From Methylobacillus glycogenes JCM 2850 (GTDB lineage: Bacteria > Pseudomonadota > Gammaproteobacteria > Burkholderiales > Methylophilaceae), in contig NZ_BAMT01000009.1 in the NCBI RefSeq assembly GCF_000617925.1, positions 62,001-126,000 on the forward strand: a stretch of 64,000 nucleotides of DNA, written 5' to 3'. The notes below the pieces were generated by a model that did not search any database, was not told the origin of the DNA, and was given only the letters and a program-made list of their open reading frames with translations. Shown piece by piece: positions 19,637-31,437 of this stretch (position 1 is the stretch's first letter; each line of letters begins with the position of its first letter). Position numbers and translations under genes: made by a program.

Positions 19637-22134
19637 TGGCTTTGAACATCGCCTGGCGTCAGCTACGCAGCCAGTGGGCAGCGGGCGAGGTCAGGGTGCT
19701 GGTATTGGCACTGGTACTGGCAGTGGCGGCAACCACCTCGGTAGGTTTTTTCACCGGGCGCCTAGAGTCTGCGCTGGTGCGCCAGGGCGGTATGCTGCTA
19801 GGCGGTGATGTGATGGTGGGTGCGGCGCATGCCCTACCTGAAGCTTATGCCGATGAGGCACGCGCCAGGCAGTTGCAGGTCACGCGCACCATGGAGTTTC
19901 CCAGCATGGTCATGCATGGCGAGCTTAGCCATCTGGCAGAAATCAAGGCCGTAGCGTCTGGCTTTCCGCTGCGCGGTGAGCTGACCATTTTGCCGCGCAA
20001 GGTAGACGCTGCTGCCATGCTCAGCGGCGGTGAGGCTGCACGCGGTGTGCCTGAGCCGGGTACGGTCTGGATAGAGCCGCGTCTGGCGACCGACTTGGGC
20101 GTGAATGTCGGTGATCAGCTGGAAGTGGGCGAGAGTCATCTGCGCATTGCAGCCATTTTGCAGCGCGAGCCTTCGCGTGGTGGCAATATGTTCAATATTG
20201 CCCCACGCTTGATGATGAATAGCGCCGATGTGGCAGCCAGCGGCCTGGTGCAGTTTGGCAGCCGTGTGCGCCATCAGTTGCTGTTGGCTGGAGATGGGGT
20301 TGAGGATTATGCCGCCTGGCTTAAACCCCAGCTGGCGCGCGGCGAGAGCGTGCAGGATGTGGCCGATGCCAGGCCGGAAATGCGTAGCGCGCTGGAAAAA
20401 GCCCAGCAGTTCCTGGGGCTGGCCGCGATGGTGAGTGTGATTCTGGCCATGGTGGCCATGTTTCTGGCTAGCCAACCTTATGTACAGAAAAGCCTGGATA
20501 GCTATGCGCTGATGCGCTGCTTTGGCGCTTCCAGGCGTTTTATCTTCAATATCCTCATCTCGCAAACACTCTTAATCGCCGCGTTGGGCAGTGGCTTGGG
20601 CGTGTTGATAGGCTTTGCTGCACAGGCCGGGTTGGCGGTGCTGGCAGGCAAGCTATTGCTGGAAACCTTGCCTGCGCCTGGCATCATGCCCGCCGTGGGC
20701 GGGCTGGTGTCTGGCTTTGCCACCATGCTGGCCGTGGTGTGGCCACATTTATCACGCTTACAAGCGGTACCTGCCTTACGCATTTTGCGCCGTGACCTGG
20801 GCAGCCAGTATCAGGCGCAGTGGCAGCATTTTTTGCCTGCCTTGCTGGTCCTGGCGGGATTGGTGACATGGCAGGCTGGCAATATCAAGCTTGCAGGCAT
20901 AGTGCTGCTGGCACTGGCGGCACTCTTGCTGATTGTGGCATTGCTGGCCTGGGGTGGCATGCGCTTGCTGTTGCGCTTGCCGCAAGGGGTGACCGGAGCA
21001 TGGCTGCTGGGCTTGGCCGCCCTCAAGCGAAGAACTGGCCTGGTGGTGGCGCAGGTGCTGGGCTTTAGCCTGGGGCTGCTGGCCTTGATTCTGCTGGCCA
21101 TTGTGCGCGGCGACTTGCTACAAAGCTGGCAGTCATCATTGCCTGCAGATGCACCTAATCGCTTTATCATCAATATCCAGCCTGAGCAGGTGGACGCGGT
21201 GCAGCAATTCTTCAGCAAGGCGGGCCTGGCCAAGGTAGAGGTGTTTCCCATGGTGCGTGGTCGCTTGGTTGAAATCAATCAGCAGCCGCTTAATCCCGAG
21301 AAATTTGAGGATGACAGAGTGCGCCGTCTGGCCGAGCGTGAGTTCAATCTGTCCTGGGCTGCTGAGATGCAGCAGGACAATGAGTTGCTGGCGGGTCATT
21401 GGTGGCAAGCGAATGATCATGGCAAGCCTTGGATATCTCTAGAGCAGGGCATTGCCAAGGATATGGGTATCAAGCTGGGTGACCAGCTGGTCTACGATGT
21501 AGCGGGCCAGCGTATTGCATTAGAGGTCAGCAGTTTGCGCAAAGTAGAGTGGGATACCATGCGGGCCAATTTCTTTGCCGTGACTCCGCCTGGGGTGCTG
21601 GAAAACTTTCCGGCCAGTTTTATCACCAGCTTCCATTTGGCAGAAGGCGATACCAGGGTGCTGAATGAATTGGTGAAGCAATTCCCCAATCTCACCATCA
21701 TTGATATCGCCGCCGTGCTGGAGCAGGTGCGCGACATCATGAGCAAAATGAGCCATGCATTGGAATATGTGTTTGCCTTCAGCCTACTCACCGGGCTTGC
21801 GGTGCTATATGCCGCCCTGGTGGCTACCAGGGAAGAACGCGTGCAAGAGGCTACTTTGTTACGCGTGCTGGGTGCTTCCAGGCGGCAGGTGGTGTCATCC
21901 TTACTGGTGGAGTTTTCTATCATAGGCGTACTGGCAGCTACGGTGGCCACATTGGGGGCAGCAGCCATTGCCTATTACCTGAGTCTGGAAGTCTTCCATA
22001 TTCCCTATATCTTCAATGCCCAGGGCGCTTTGTTGGTCATCCTGCTCTCCAGCCTGTTGGTGCCTCTGGCGGCTTGGCTGGTCATGCGCAAGTTCTTGAA
22101 TTTACCCCCGCGGCAATTGCTGCAGAGTATTTGA
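19633..22134 (+). CDS. ybbP: ABC transporter permease, YbbP/FtsX family
   Basis: An 833-residue inner-membrane permease. An N-terminal helix ([18 protein letters not shown]) is followed by a large periplasmic domain. Three helices appear around residues 260-370, a cluster near 400-500 ([29 protein letters not shown]), a second periplasmic domain, and a final FtsX-type triplet including [20 protein letters not shown]. This double-FtsX layout is that of YbbP-like permeases, which probably extract lipophilic molecules from the inner membrane mechanically. Its start overlaps ybbA (ATGA), so the pair forms one transporter. Confidence 0.92.
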   Translation: MMALNIAWRQLRSQWAAGEVRVLVLALVLAVAATTSVGFFTGRLESALVRQGGMLLGGDVMVGAAHALPEAYADEARARQLQVTRTMEFPSMVMHGELSHLAEIKAVASGFPLRGELTILPRKVDAAAMLSGGEAARGVPEPGTVWIEPRLATDLGVNVGDQLEVGESHLRIAAILQREPSRGGNMFNIAPRLMMNSADVAASGLVQFGSRVRHQLLLAGDGVEDYAAWLKPQLARGESVQDVADARPEMRSALEKAQQFLGLAAMVSVILAMVAMFLASQPYVQKSLDSYALMRCFGASRRFIFNILISQTLLIAALGSGLGVLIGFAAQAGLAVLAGKLLLETLPAPGIMPAVGGLVSGFATMLAVVWPHLSRLQAVPALRILRRDLGSQYQAQWQHFLPALLVLAGLVTWQAGNIKLAGIVLLALAALLLIVALLAWGGMRLLLRLPQGVTGAWLLGLAALKRRTGLVVAQVLGFSLGLLALILLAIVRGDLLQSWQSSLPADAPNRFIINIQPEQVDAVQQFFSKAGLAKVEVFPMVRGRLVEINQQPLNPEKFEDDRVRRLAEREFNLSWAAEMQQDNELLAGHWWQANDHGKPWISLEQGIAKDMGIKLGDQLVYDVAGQRIALEVSSLRKVEWDTMRANFFAVTPPGVLENFPASFITSFHLAEGDTRVLNELVKQFPNLTIIDIAAVLEQVRDIMSKMSHALEYVFAFSLLTGLAVLYAALVATREERVQEATLLRVLGASRRQVVSSLLVEFSIIGVLAATVATLGAAAIAYYLSLEVFHIPYIFNAQGALLVILLSSLLVPLAAWLVMRKFLNLPPRQLLQSI

Positions 22135-22329
22135 TGTTTGGCTATTAATAAGCACAGATCAGCACATCATGCAGGGTGACTATGTGTGTTTGTAAACGCC
22201 TGTAGATTTGGAAAGACTGTTGCGCTCAGTTCAAAAGGCGCTGCTTCTCATCCACTGCAAACCTGAGGCTGGATGGATGCTAGGGTTGATTAAAATCCTA
22301 TTTCAACACACTTAAAAGCATTGACACAT

Positions 22330-22367
22330 ATGGCTATAAACAACCAATATTGGTTGTTTATAGCCAT
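22330..22367. repeat. 38-bp perfect palindrome upstream of the TonB-dependent receptor
   Basis: ATGGCTATAAACAACCAAT at 22330-22348 is followed directly by its exact reverse complement at 22349-22367, with no loop, then a short T-run. A TTGACA sits at 22321-22326. It could be a terminator for ybbP, an operator for the receptor gene, or a dimeric-regulator site. Nothing else is recognisable in the gap 22135-22541. Confidence 0.8.
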
Positions 22368-22541
22368 TTTTATGGTTGTTAGTAGCCAGTGTTTCAGTGA
22401 GATGATTTTATTGCTGGTGCCATAACTCAATGAATACAAACGCTTGGATTGATGTGGGTGCTAGGCATGAAACTTGATAGGACATAGCACCGGAAAAATA
22501 AAAACTCACCGGCTTATAACAAATCATCGGAAGGAAAATCT

Positions 22542-24900
22542 ATGCCTATTAGAGAGAGTTTCAAGCTAAGCGCGATTGCGGTCCTAGTGGCCAATGTCTG
22601 TGCGCTGACTGCTGTGCATGCAGCAGACAATGACGCATTGACCACAGATAAAGTGAATGTAGTGGGAACTACTCCATTGCCATCCCTGGGTTTGCCACTT
22701 GAGCAGGTGCCTGCTGGCATTCAGTTGATTACTGGGCCACAACTCAAAAAGCAGCGTAGCGTCACAATTGCTGACTACCTGTTGAATAATATTCCTGGCG
22801 TTAACGTTAACGACACGCAGAACAACCCTTTCCAGCCTGATATCAATTTCCGTGGCTATTCTGCTTCGCCTTTGCTGGGTACGCCTCAGGGCCTGTCGGT
22901 ATTTGTAGATGGTGTACGTGTGAACGAGCCGTTTGGTGATGTGGTCAGCTGGGATCTGATCCCGGTCAACGCGATTGCCAATATGTCCTTGATTCCAGGT
23001 TCCAACCCCCTGTTCGGTTGAACACGCTGGGCGGTGCGCTGTCCTTGCAAACCAAGAGTGGTCGTGACAACCAAGGCGGTGCGCTGGAAGCGTCCGTAGG
23101 TTCATGGGGCCGTAAAACTGGTTCTGCTGAATTTGGTGGAGTTTCCCAGGATGGTTCGGTGGATTACTTTGTTGCTGCCAACTCCTTCCGTGAAGATGGC
23201 TGGCGTGATCATTCTCCTACCGATGTTAGGCAGCTCTTTGCCAAGGTGGGTTGGCAAAACGAAACCAGCAAGCTGGACCTGAGCTATACCGGGGCTGACA
23301 ACGACATGATTGGCAACGGCCTGACCCCATCGGAAATGCTGCGTACCCTGGGCCGCAAAACCATTCTGACCCGCCCTGACCAAACGCGTAACACCTTGTC
23401 CTTCCTTAACCTGACAGGTGCGCACTGGTTTAACAGCGATGTCATGCTGAGTGGCAACGTGTACTACCGTAGCTCCAACACCCGTACCCTGAATGGTGAC
23501 GGTAACGACGATGTGGATGATCAGGAATATCAGGCTGACTGTACAGGCAGCAATGAAGCTGAAGATGAATGCGGTGGCGCATTGAATCGTAGCCGTGCGC
23601 GCAAGACTGGTTATGGTTTCACCACACAGCTGAGCTTCAATCAAGACCTGATGGCCTACAAAAACCAATTCATCGTTGGCCTAGGCTATGACCATAGCAA
23701 GACTCGTTTCAGCCAGTTCACCGAATACGGCAATCTTACCGATAGCCGTGGCGTGACAGGTGTTGGCTTGTTCAATGAGGAAGACGAACAAGTCAAACTC
23801 ACAGGCAAGACCAAGACCTGGAGCGTATTCGCCACTGATACCCTGTCACTGAGCGAACTCTGGCACCTGACTCTGTCTGCCCGTTACAACCACACCAAGG
23901 TAGACAATCTGGATCACATCACCCCAGCGGATGATGAAGAAACCCTGACTGGTAAGCACTCCTTTAACCGTATCAACCCTGCCATTGGCCTGAACTTCAC
24001 GCCGACCAAGGATTTGACGGTTTACGGTTCTTACAACGAAGGTAGCCGTGCGCCAACCTCGATTGAGCTGGGCTGTGCCAACCTGCTGTACCTTGCAAAC
24101 TGCCTAACGCCATGGCGGGTGACCCACCATTGAAGCAGGTGGTAGCCAAGACCTATGAGGCAGGTGTACGTGGCAAGTTCAGCGAAGATATCCGCTGGTC
24201 TGCCAGTGCCTATCGTGCGCAGAACACTGATGACATCCAGTTCGTCTACGCCAATGCTTCCAATGGCATGGGTTACTTCGATAACGTGGGCAAGACCCGC
24301 CGTGTGGGTATTGATACCAACTTGGCAGGTAATGTTGGCAACTTCAACTGGATGGTGGGCTATAGCTACATCAAGGCCACTTATCAGAGCAACTTTGATC
24401 TCGTTAACGAGGTGAATACTTCCCGAGTAGAAATTGGTGAAGATGCTGGCGGTGATGATGTTGAAGGTATCAATGTACGCAAGGGTAACCGCATGGTCGG
24501 TATTCCTTCCCATCAGTTCAAGTTCCGTGGCGAATATGCCATCACACCGAAGTGGAGCGTAGGCACCAACATCATTGCGTTCTCTGACCAATATGCACGT
24601 GGTAATGAGAACAACAAGGATCAAGGTGAAGGCGCCAAGCTGGGTGGTTATGCCGTGGTTAATCTGGATACCCGTTACAACTTCGGGAATGGTTGGCAGC
24701 TGTTTGCCAAGGCCATCAACATCTTTGACCGTGAGTACAGCAGTGGCGGCATGATTGGTGAGTCCTTCTTCAGTGCCAGCGGTATTTACGATAATGGCGA
24801 AGATCACCGTGCCAGCCTTCGCGCTCCAGGTGCACCACGTGCAGGTTGGGTAGGCGTGCGTTGGGAATTTGGCGGTCCTAAAAACGTCGCTTCCAACTAA
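22542..24900 (+). pseudogene. TonB-dependent outer-membrane receptor, two frameshifts
   Basis: Reading through three frames gives one receptor of about 786 residues. The signal peptide ends TAVHAAD. The plug domain has VTIADYLLNNIPGVNVND and LSVFVDGVRVNEPFGDVV. A long beta-barrel follows with SYNEGSRAPTSIELGC and a C-terminal strand GWVGVRWEFG. A missing T near 23018 (restoring FGLNTLGGALSLQT) and a missing C near 24082 (restoring GCANPAVPCKLPNAMAGDPP) rejoin the frames. Such receptors import metal complexes, cobalamin or other scarce ligands with TonB-ExbBD; this substrate cannot be told, but the layout is FecA-like. A sigma-54-type regulator lies 19 bases downstream. Confidence 0.9.
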
Positions 24901-24919
24901 ACCTTAAAAGATCTCCACC

Positions 24920-26341
24920 ATGCAAACACCAGACTATATGCAAGACACCAAGCTCAAGCCCACAGTGGCCGGGCCCAAGGTGAGGGTGTTGCTGGTGGAG
25001 GATGAAGTGATTTTTGCCCGCGCTGTGGCCAAGCGGCTGCAGCAAGCGGGCTATGATTGCGAACATGCAGAAACCCTGGCGGACGGGCGTGAGCTTGCCC
25101 GCCAATTCAATCCGGACCTGGCCTTGCTGGACATGCGTTTGCCTGATGGCAATGGCCTGGATCTGCTTCCCGAATTTGTTACACGGGGCGTCTCGGTGAT
25201 CTCCATGACGGCGCACGGCGAAGTGGCCGATGCGGTGCATGCGATGAAGCTGGGCGCGACCGATTATCTGAAAAAACCGGTAGACCTGGAAGAGCTGCTG
25301 CTCACCATAGAAAAAGCCCAGGCTGCCACCAAACTCAAGCACCATTTGGATTACTCGCGCCAGCGTAATACCCATGCCACAGAAGGCGTGGAGTTGCTGG
25401 GCGACAGCCCTGCCATGAGCAGTGCCAGGGCGCAGATTGAACGTTTTGCCCAACTGGTGGCATTTTCCGATGCCATTCCACCCACGGTATTGATTCAGGG
25501 GGAAACGGGGACTGGTAAGGATGTGGCGGCACGCTTGCTGCATTTATCTTGCGCCAATAGTGATAGGCCTTTTGTCCATGTCGATTGCGCCTCTTTGCCA
25601 GCTGAACTGATAGAGAGTGAATTGTTTGGCCATGAAAAAGGTGCGTTCACCAGTGCCCAAGGCTCACGCTTCGGCCTCATAGAAGCGGCCGAAGACGGTA
25701 CTTTATTCCTAGATGAAATTGGCGAATTGCCCTTGGCGCTACAGGCCAAGTTGCTGAACGTGCTGGAACGCCGCATGGTGCGGCGTTTGGGCGCAACCAA
25801 GGAACATCCGGTGCTGGCGCGTTTTGTTGCCGCTACCAATCGAGACTTGCATCAGATGGTGCTGGAAGGGCGTTTCCGGTCAGACCTGTTTTACCGCCTG
25901 AATGTGTTGACCATGAATATGCCGCCGCTACGTGAACGCGGTGATGATGTGCTATTGCTGGCCAGACATTTTGCTGCGCAGACCGAGCGCCGCTATGGTC
26001 TGGAACCAAGACCGTTTTCTGTGGATGCGGCGCGCATGATTCGCCACTATGGCTGGCCAGGCAATGTGCGCGAACTCAAGCACCAGATCAGCCGCGCGGT
26101 GTTGCTGAGCCGTGAAAGCCAGATCATGCCGCAAGACCTGGCGCTGCCGGGCATGAGTATTTCTCCGGTGGAAATGATCCGTGAGCCGGACAGCGGTGTC
26201 ACGCTGGATACTGCCGAGAAAATGCTGATAGAAAATGCCTTGCGCCAATCCGGCAACAATGTCTCCGAGGCGGCACGCCAGCTAGGCATTACGCGCATGG
26301 CCATGCGCTATCGCATGGAGCGTCATGGCATCAAACCTTGA
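24920..26341 (+). CDS. NtrC-type sigma-54-dependent response regulator
   Basis: A 473-residue three-domain regulator. The receiver (about 15-135) has VLLVEDEVIFARAVAKRL and phospho-acceptor Asp in LALLDMRLPDG. The AAA+ domain (about 155-390) has Walker A GETGTGKDVAARLLH, the sigma-54 loop as GAFTSA rather than the usual GAFTGA, and Walker B DGTLFLDEIGELP. The C-terminal Fis-type helix-turn-helix is NNVSEAARQLGITRMAMRYRM. It would activate sigma-54 promoters when phosphorylated. No histidine kinase gene is adjacent. It follows the TonB-dependent receptor by 19 bases, so it is probably co-transcribed with it. A second in-frame ATG lies 6 codons downstream. Confidence 0.93.
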   Translation: MQTPDYMQDTKLKPTVAGPKVRVLLVEDEVIFARAVAKRLQQAGYDCEHAETLADGRELARQFNPDLALLDMRLPDGNGLDLLPEFVTRGVSVISMTAHGEVADAVHAMKLGATDYLKKPVDLEELLLTIEKAQAATKLKHHLDYSRQRNTHATEGVELLGDSPAMSSARAQIERFAQLVAFSDAIPPTVLIQGETGTGKDVAARLLHLSCANSDRPFVHVDCASLPAELIESELFGHEKGAFTSAQGSRFGLIEAAEDGTLFLDEIGELPLALQAKLLNVLERRMVRRLGATKEHPVLARFVAATNRDLHQMVLEGRFRSDLFYRLNVLTMNMPPLRERGDDVLLLARHFAAQTERRYGLEPRPFSVDAARMIRHYGWPGNVRELKHQISRAVLLSRESQIMPQDLALPGMSISPVEMIREPDSGVTLDTAEKMLIENALRQSGNNVSEAARQLGITRMAMRYRMERHGIKP

Positions 26342-26588
26342 TGCACTCACGACTATTGGCGACATGAAATTAGGCTTAAGGGTTTAGCGATGGCGTGAGG
26401 CCATTGTCCAGCCTGAATACTCGCTGTTTTTCAAGTTTATGCTGCACCATCCATAGCATCAAACTTGCCTCAACATTTTGCACAAAATCTGCTTTCCCCC
26501 TTCTGCATTTAAGGCTGAGCCCAGGCGGCACTAGCTTGCTCGTGGTATCATTGCCAGCGTTTTCCACGCCATTACTCCCGGAGTTTTC

Positions 26589-27791
26589 ATGAAGATCGGT
26601 ACCCCTTTAAGCCCTGTTGCAACACGTGTCATGCTGCTGGGCAGCGGGGAGCTAGGCAAGGAAGTCATCATTGCCTTGCAACGCCTGGGTGTAGAAGTCA
26701 TTGCGGTGGACCGCTATGCGGATGCGCCCGGCCATCAGGTGGCGCACAGGGCGCATGTGATTGATATGACAGACCCTGACGCTTTGCGCGCCTTGATTGC
26801 GCAAGAACAGCCGCATTTGATCGTGCCTGAAATCGAAGCGCTGAATACCGCCTTGCTCGCGGAAATTGAAGCTGCCGGGCAAACCCGCGTGATCCCCACG
26901 GTCAAGGCCGTGCAACTGACCATGAACCGTGAAGGCATACGCAGGCTAGCGGCAGAAGAGCTGCAATTGCCAACCTCGCCTTATGCTTTTGCGCATAGTC
27001 AGCAAGAATTACAGGCCGCCATAGAAGGCGGCATAGGCTATCCCTGCTTTATCAAACCCACCATGTCATCTTCAGGTAAGGGGCAGTCGCGCATTACCGG
27101 GCCTGAGCAGATTGCTGCGGCCTGGGAATATGCTGCAACCGCAGGCCGCGTGAATCAGGGCGTGGTGATTGTTGAAGGCCAGATTGCCTTTGATTACGAG
27201 ATTACCCTGCTGACCGTGCGCGCCCTCAATGCGCAAGGCGAAATTGAAACCAGCTTCTGTGCGCCTATCGGCCACTTGCAACAACAGGGCGATTACATTG
27301 AGAGCTGGCAACCCCAGCCCATGCAGCCTGTGGCATTGCAGCGTGCCCAGGAGATTGCCCGCAAAGTGACAGATAGCCTGGGTGGCCTGGGCCTGTTTGG
27401 CGTGGAGTTATTTGTGAAGGGGGATGAGGTATGGTTCTCTGAAGTCAGCCCGCGCCCGCATGATACTGGCATGGTGACCATGGGCAGTCAGCGTTTCAGC
27501 GAATTTGACCTGCATGCACGTGCCATTCTTGGCTTGCCAGTCAATGTGGCATTGAGCAAGCCAGGCGCCAGCGCTGTCATTTATGGTGGTTTGGATAGCC
27601 AGCAACTGGTGTTCTCGGGCATAGAGCAGGCATTGGCGGTGCCAGAGTCTGATATACGCCTGTTTGGCAAGCCTGAGTCTTTCCTGCGCCGTCGTATGGG
27701 GGTGGCCTTGGCGACAGGCGATGATGTTGAGCAGGCGCGTGAGCGCGCTCGCTTGGCTGCCAGCCTGGTCAAGACGGCGGATGGTCTCTGA
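26589..27791 (+). CDS. purT: Formate-dependent phosphoribosylglycinamide formyltransferase PurT
   Basis: An ATP-grasp enzyme that makes formyl-GAR from GAR, ATP and formate, the tetrahydrofolate-free route for the third step of purine synthesis. It has 400 residues; E. coli PurT has 392. Diagnostic stretches are [54 protein letters not shown] and [14 protein letters not shown]. The start ATG is preceded by CCCGGAG. A formate-using enzyme suits a C1-metabolising host, but PurT is widespread. A truncated haemoglobin gene overlaps its end. Confidence 0.97.
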   Translation: MKIGTPLSPVATRVMLLGSGELGKEVIIALQRLGVEVIAVDRYADAPGHQVAHRAHVIDMTDPDALRALIAQEQPHLIVPEIEALNTALLAEIEAAGQTRVIPTVKAVQLTMNREGIRRLAAEELQLPTSPYAFAHSQQELQAAIEGGIGYPCFIKPTMSSSGKGQSRITGPEQIAAAWEYAATAGRVNQGVVIVEGQIAFDYEITLLTVRALNAQGEIETSFCAPIGHLQQQGDYIESWQPQPMQPVALQRAQEIARKVTDSLGGLGLFGVELFVKGDEVWFSEVSPRPHDTGMVTMGSQRFSEFDLHARAILGLPVNVALSKPGASAVIYGGLDSQQLVFSGIEQALAVPESDIRLFGKPESFLRRRMGVALATGDDVEQARERARLAASLVKTADGL

Positions 27792-28206
27792 GATGCTGGA
27801 CAAGATAGGCGAACCCGGCAGCAGCAAAGCCACCTTGTTTGAACTGATAGGCGGCACGGACAACATCCGCGCCCTGGTGGAGCGTTTCTACGACATCATG
27901 GATAGCGATCCGCGCGCGGCAGAGCTGCGTGCCGTACATACCGCGGATTTAAGCTCCGCACGCGAAAAGCTATTCATGTTTCTTTCTGGCTGGACCGGTG
28001 GGCCGCAACTCTATATTGAGCGCTATGGTCATCCACGGCTGCGCATGCGCCATATGCCTTTCCCCGTTGATGAGGCGGCACGCGATCAATGGATGTATTG
28101 CATGATCAAGGCCATGCACGATACGGGTGTGGATGAAGCGGTGATTGAGAAGATGGGTGCAGCCTTGTGGGGCGTGGCGGACTTCATGCGCAATCGGGAA
28201 GGATGA
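27781..28206 (+). CDS. Group II truncated haemoglobin
   Basis: A 2-on-2 globin of about 141 residues. Visible group II features are the B-helix Tyr in [34 protein letters not shown] with the proximal His near RHMPF, and a C-terminal [13 protein letters not shown] carrying the G8 Trp. Such proteins bind oxygen or NO and often have peroxidase or NO-detoxifying roles. The start is uncertain: ATG 27781 overlaps purT by 11 bases, while ATG 27793 lies just after its stop. Neither has a strong ribosome site. A clean bidirectional terminator follows. Confidence 0.9.
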   Translation: MVSEMLDKIGEPGSSKATLFELIGGTDNIRALVERFYDIMDSDPRAAELRAVHTADLSSAREKLFMFLSGWTGGPQLYIERYGHPRLRMRHMPFPVDEAARDQWMYCMIKAMHDTGVDEAVIEKMGAALWGVADFMRNREG

Positions 28207-28247
28207 AGGCAGTAAATGGTGCTGGCTTGTAGCGGCCCCTAACAACT

Positions 28248-28272
28248 AAAAAGGCGCCAGAGGCGCCTTTTT
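28248..28272. terminator. Bidirectional terminator between trHb and rhlE
   Basis: AAAAAGGCGCC, loop AGA, GGCGCCTTTTT: an 11-bp perfect stem with A and T runs on both sides, placed between two convergent genes. Confidence 0.9.
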
Positions 28273-28330
28273 CATTTCTTGCTCTAGCCGCCGTACTAGC
28301 GGCTGCTCTGAGAGCTGACCTTTGCTGGAA

Positions 28331-29734
28331 TTATTGCTTGCGCAATAAGCCACCAAGCAAGGCTGCAATTTCCTTCTTGGGTTTGTTGCTGTCACGACGT
28401 TGCTCGCTTTTTGGCAGTGGCGCGTCGCTTGAGGCTTCATAAGGCTGGAAGAACCATTCATCCTCTGGCTTGCGTGCTGGCTTACGCTGGCGCGGGGCTG
28501 GTGCTGCACTGTCAGCGCGCGGTTCAGAACGTAATCTGCCACGCGGCTCACGAGAGCCTTCATTGCGTGAAGATGATTCACGACGGCTAGGCGCGGCGGC
28601 TTGTTCCTTGGGAATTTCACGCTTGATCAGCTTTTCGATTTCCTTTAGGAATTTTTCTTCCTCCGGGGAAACCAGCGAGATAGCCACGCCAGAGGCGCCG
28701 GCACGGCCAGTACGGCCTATGCGATGCACATAGTCTTCCGCAGCGCTGGGTAGCTCGTAGTTGATCACCATGGGCAGTTGGTCGATATCCAGACCGCGTG
28801 CCGCCACATCAGTGGCGACCAGGGCAGTGATGGTGCCTTGCTTGAAAGCATCCAGTGCCTGGATACGCTCCAGCTGGCTTTTATCGCCATGAATGGCACC
28901 AGCGGCAATACCTTCACGTTCCAAATGGCGTGCCAGGCGACTGGCTGAGAGCTTGGTCTTGGTAAAGACGATAACTTGGGTGGCTTCTTTGCGTAGCAGA
29001 TCAGCCAGCACAGTTTGTTTGTGCTCGCTGTCTACCAGCAGAATCTTTTGTGTCACATTTTCCGAGGTGGCGTTGCTGCGTGCCACTTCGATCAATGTGG
29101 GATTGCTAAGAAAATCTTCCGACAGCTTCTTGATATCGTTAGAGAAGGTGGCGGAGAACATCAGGTTTTGGCGCTTTTTGGGCAATAAAGCCAGAATGCG
29201 CTTGAGGTCGGGCATAAAGCCCATGTCCAGCATGCGATCCGCTTCATCCAGCACCAGCATCTGTACCTGGCCCAGCTGTACCGTGCGTTGTTCTACATGG
29301 TCCAGCAGACGGCCAGGCGTGGCGACGAGGACTTCCACGCCGCGCATCAGGTGCGGGGTTTGCGTTTTGATATCCACACCACCAAAGACAACCAGTGAAC
29401 GCAGTGCCGTGTGCTTGGCATAGGCTTTAACACTTTCTTCCACCTGTATGGCCAGTTCACGTGTAGGCGTCAGGATCAAGGCCCGCACTGGGTGCCGGGC
29501 TGGTGATGCGCTGGTGCTCGCGAGTGGTAGCAGTTTCTGCAACAGGGGCAGGGTAAAGGCCGCGGTCTTGCCGGTGCCAGTCTGCGCGCCTGCCATCAGA
29601 TCTCCCCCCGCCAAGGCAATGGGTATTGCCTGCGCTTGCACGGGGGTAGGTGTCGTATAACCTGACTCATCCAGCGCCTTGAGCAATTCGGGCGCCAGTT
29701 GGAGCGAGGCAAAGCTGATAGTGTCTGTATTCAC
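28331..29734 (-). CDS. rhlE: DEAD-box RNA helicase RhlE (downstream paralogue)
   Basis: A 467-residue DEAD-box helicase core: Q motif [19 protein letters not shown], motif [26 protein letters not shown], motif [17 protein letters not shown], and motif [15 protein letters not shown] basic, disordered C-terminal tail follows (about residues 375-467, rich in Arg, Ser and Pro). RhlE proteins remodel RNA in ribosome assembly and RNA decay, often at low temperature. It lies 38 bases after a second rhlE gene on the same strand, so the two are probably one transcription unit. Confidence 0.93.
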   Translation of the reverse strand: MNTDTISFASLQLAPELLKALDESGYTTPTPVQAQAIPIALAGGDLMAGAQTGTGKTAAFTLPLLQKLLPLASTSASPARHPVRALILTPTRELAIQVEESVKAYAKHTALRSLVVFGGVDIKTQTPHLMRGVEVLVATPGRLLDHVEQRTVQLGQVQMLVLDEADRMLDMGFMPDLKRILALLPKKRQNLMFSATFSNDIKKLSEDFLSNPTLIEVARSNATSENVTQKILLVDSEHKQTVLADLLRKEATQVIVFTKTKLSASRLARHLEREGIAAGAIHGDKSQLERIQALDAFKQGTITALVATDVAARGLDIDQLPMVINYELPSAAEDYVHRIGRTGRAGASGVAISLVSPEEEKFLKEIEKLIKREIPKEQAAAPSRRESSSRNEGSREPRGRLRSEPRADSAAPAPRQRKPARKPEDEWFFQPYEASSDAPLPKSEQRRDSNKPKKEIAALLGGLLRKQ

Positions 29735-29772
29735 GTTGTCTTTTTTAGTGTGTTTACAAAAAGTAATGACTA

Positions 29773-31155
29773 TTAAGCGAAGCTGCGTGGGCGGCGTGCT
29801 GGGCGGTCACCATCATGACGCTTGGCGTCGCCACCACGGTTGCCATCAGGGCGGCCACTGGCAGCGCGATCACCGAAAGAGCGGCCTTCACCACGGTTGC
29901 CGTTACCATTGCCATAACCCTGGCCACGTGACTTGAAGCCGCCACCATTGCCACCTGGGCGTTGACCGCCAGGACGGCCACTGCGTGGCTTGTCGTTACG
30001 ATCAGTGCGAGGCGCTGGGCGCTTAGGCTCCAGACCTTCAATCACGGAGATTTCCAGACGCTGGCCAGTGTATTGCTCGATCTTGCGCAGTTGGTGCCTA
30101 TCGATATGGGAAGCAAAAGACAGCGCAGTGCCGGTGTTGCCAGCGCGGCCAGTACGGCCAATGCGGTGTACATAGTCTTCAGCAAACTTAGGCAAGTCGT
30201 AGTTGATGACGTGGGTAATGCCGTGAACGTCAATACCACGCGCAGCAACATCAGTCGCCACCAGTACGCGTACATCACCGTGACGCAGCTTGGTCAGGGT
30301 GCGGTTACGTGCGCCCTGGGTCATGTCGCCATGCAATGCAGCAGACTTGTGACCAGCAGCGTAGAGGTCTTCAGCCAGCAGGTCAGCGTGACGCTTGGTG
30401 GAGGTGAACACGATAGCCTGGTTCACTTCTGGGGCAATCAAGAGATGCTCCAGCAGCTTGTTCTTGTGTGCCATGTCATCGACAAACAGCAGTTTCTGTT
30501 CGATATTGGCGTGCTTTTCCTTCACTGCGGCGATTTGCAGAACCTTGGGGTTCTTCAGCAGGGTCTTGGCGATGTTGGCAATCTGGCCTTCAAAGGTAGC
30601 AGAGAACATCAGGGTCTGACGCTCGCCAGGCAAGGCAGCAGAAATGCGCTCGATATCAGGCATGAAACCCATGTCCAGCATGCGGTCAGCTTCATCCAGA
30701 ATCAGCATTTGCAGACGGGACATATCAATACGGCCACGTTCCATGTGATCCAGCAGGCGGCCTGGGGTTGCCACCAGGATGTCCAGCGGTTGGGACAGCA
30801 GCTTGTTTTGCAGTGGGTAAGGCATGCCACCCACAATGCTCACGGTGCGTGCGCGCAGGAACTTGCCGTACTTACGGGCAGCTTCATTAACCTGAGCCGC
30901 CAGTTCGCGGGTTGGGGTCAATACTAATATACGTGGGCCACGGCTCTTGGCTGGGTGAGGGGTTGCCAGCAGGTTAAGTGCGGGCAGGGTAAAGGCAGCG
31001 GTCTTGCCTGTGCCGGTCTGGGCAGAGGCCATGATGTCGTTGCCAGCCAGGACTTCAGGAATTGCCTGAGCCTGTACAGGTGTAGGGGTGGTGTAACCAG
31101 CCTCGGCAAGTGCACGCAGGATGGCAGGATTGAGGTTTAAACTTTCAAAAGACAC
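29773..31155 (-). CDS. rhlE: DEAD-box RNA helicase RhlE with glycine/arginine-rich tail (upstream paralogue)
   Basis: A 460-residue helicase: [57 protein letters not shown]. The last 75 residues form an RGG-like tail ([24 protein letters not shown]) that probably binds RNA or promotes condensation. I chose the GTG at 31155: it follows AAGGGAAATTT and begins VSFESLNL, the normal RhlE N-terminus. A longer frame to an ATG at 31263 would run through the hairpin-rich leader. It shares its motif set with the gene 38 bases downstream but differs in the tail. Confidence 0.92.
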   Translation of the reverse strand: MSFESLNLNPAILRALAEAGYTTPTPVQAQAIPEVLAGNDIMASAQTGTGKTAAFTLPALNLLATPHPAKSRGPRILVLTPTRELAAQVNEAARKYGKFLRARTVSIVGGMPYPLQNKLLSQPLDILVATPGRLLDHMERGRIDMSRLQMLILDEADRMLDMGFMPDIERISAALPGERQTLMFSATFEGQIANIAKTLLKNPKVLQIAAVKEKHANIEQKLLFVDDMAHKNKLLEHLLIAPEVNQAIVFTSTKRHADLLAEDLYAAGHKSAALHGDMTQGARNRTLTKLRHGDVRVLVATDVAARGIDVHGITHVINYDLPKFAEDYVHRIGRTGRAGNTGTALSFASHIDRHQLRKIEQYTGQRLEISVIEGLEPKRPAPRTDRNDKPRSGRPGGQRPGGNGGGFKSRGQGYGNGNGNRGEGRSFGDRAASGRPDGNRGGDAKRHDGDRPARRPRSFA

Positions 31156-31183
31156 AAATTTCCCTTTCAAGGATAAAGCGGGA

Positions 31184-31253
31184 GAGACATTGCATCTTTG
31201 CAACGTCTCAAAAGGGCGCAAGCAGCCATAGATATATTGCTGACGAGCAATAT
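31184..31253 (-). promoter_or_regulatory. Structured 5' leader of the rhlE pair: two hairpins
   Basis: On the minus strand, 31253-31234 forms ATATTGCT-cgtc-AGCAATAT, a perfect 8-bp stem with a 4-base loop. Then 31209-31184 forms an 11-bp stem (GAGACGTTGCA with TGCAATGTCTC, one wobble pair). Both precede the GTG start and could control helicase expression, as cold-induced leaders of helicase genes do. The role is inferred. Confidence 0.5.
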
Positions 31254-31437
31254 TCAGGCGCAATGACTAAATGAATTCAATTCTTTAGCATTCTTACCGG
31301 CGCACGGGCATAGCCACTAACCGGTAACAAATGCAAGAGAGCCGCAAAAACTACACTGGGCTTCGAGAGGCTAGGGCGATGAATCATCAATTCGCTATGA
31401 ATTGAATCAGCCGCGCAGTATATAGCTTGTCCTTAAT

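Noticed and set aside
29962-30927. A 321-codon frame antisense to the upstream rhlE
   Set aside because: Entirely inside a conserved helicase gene; no family match.
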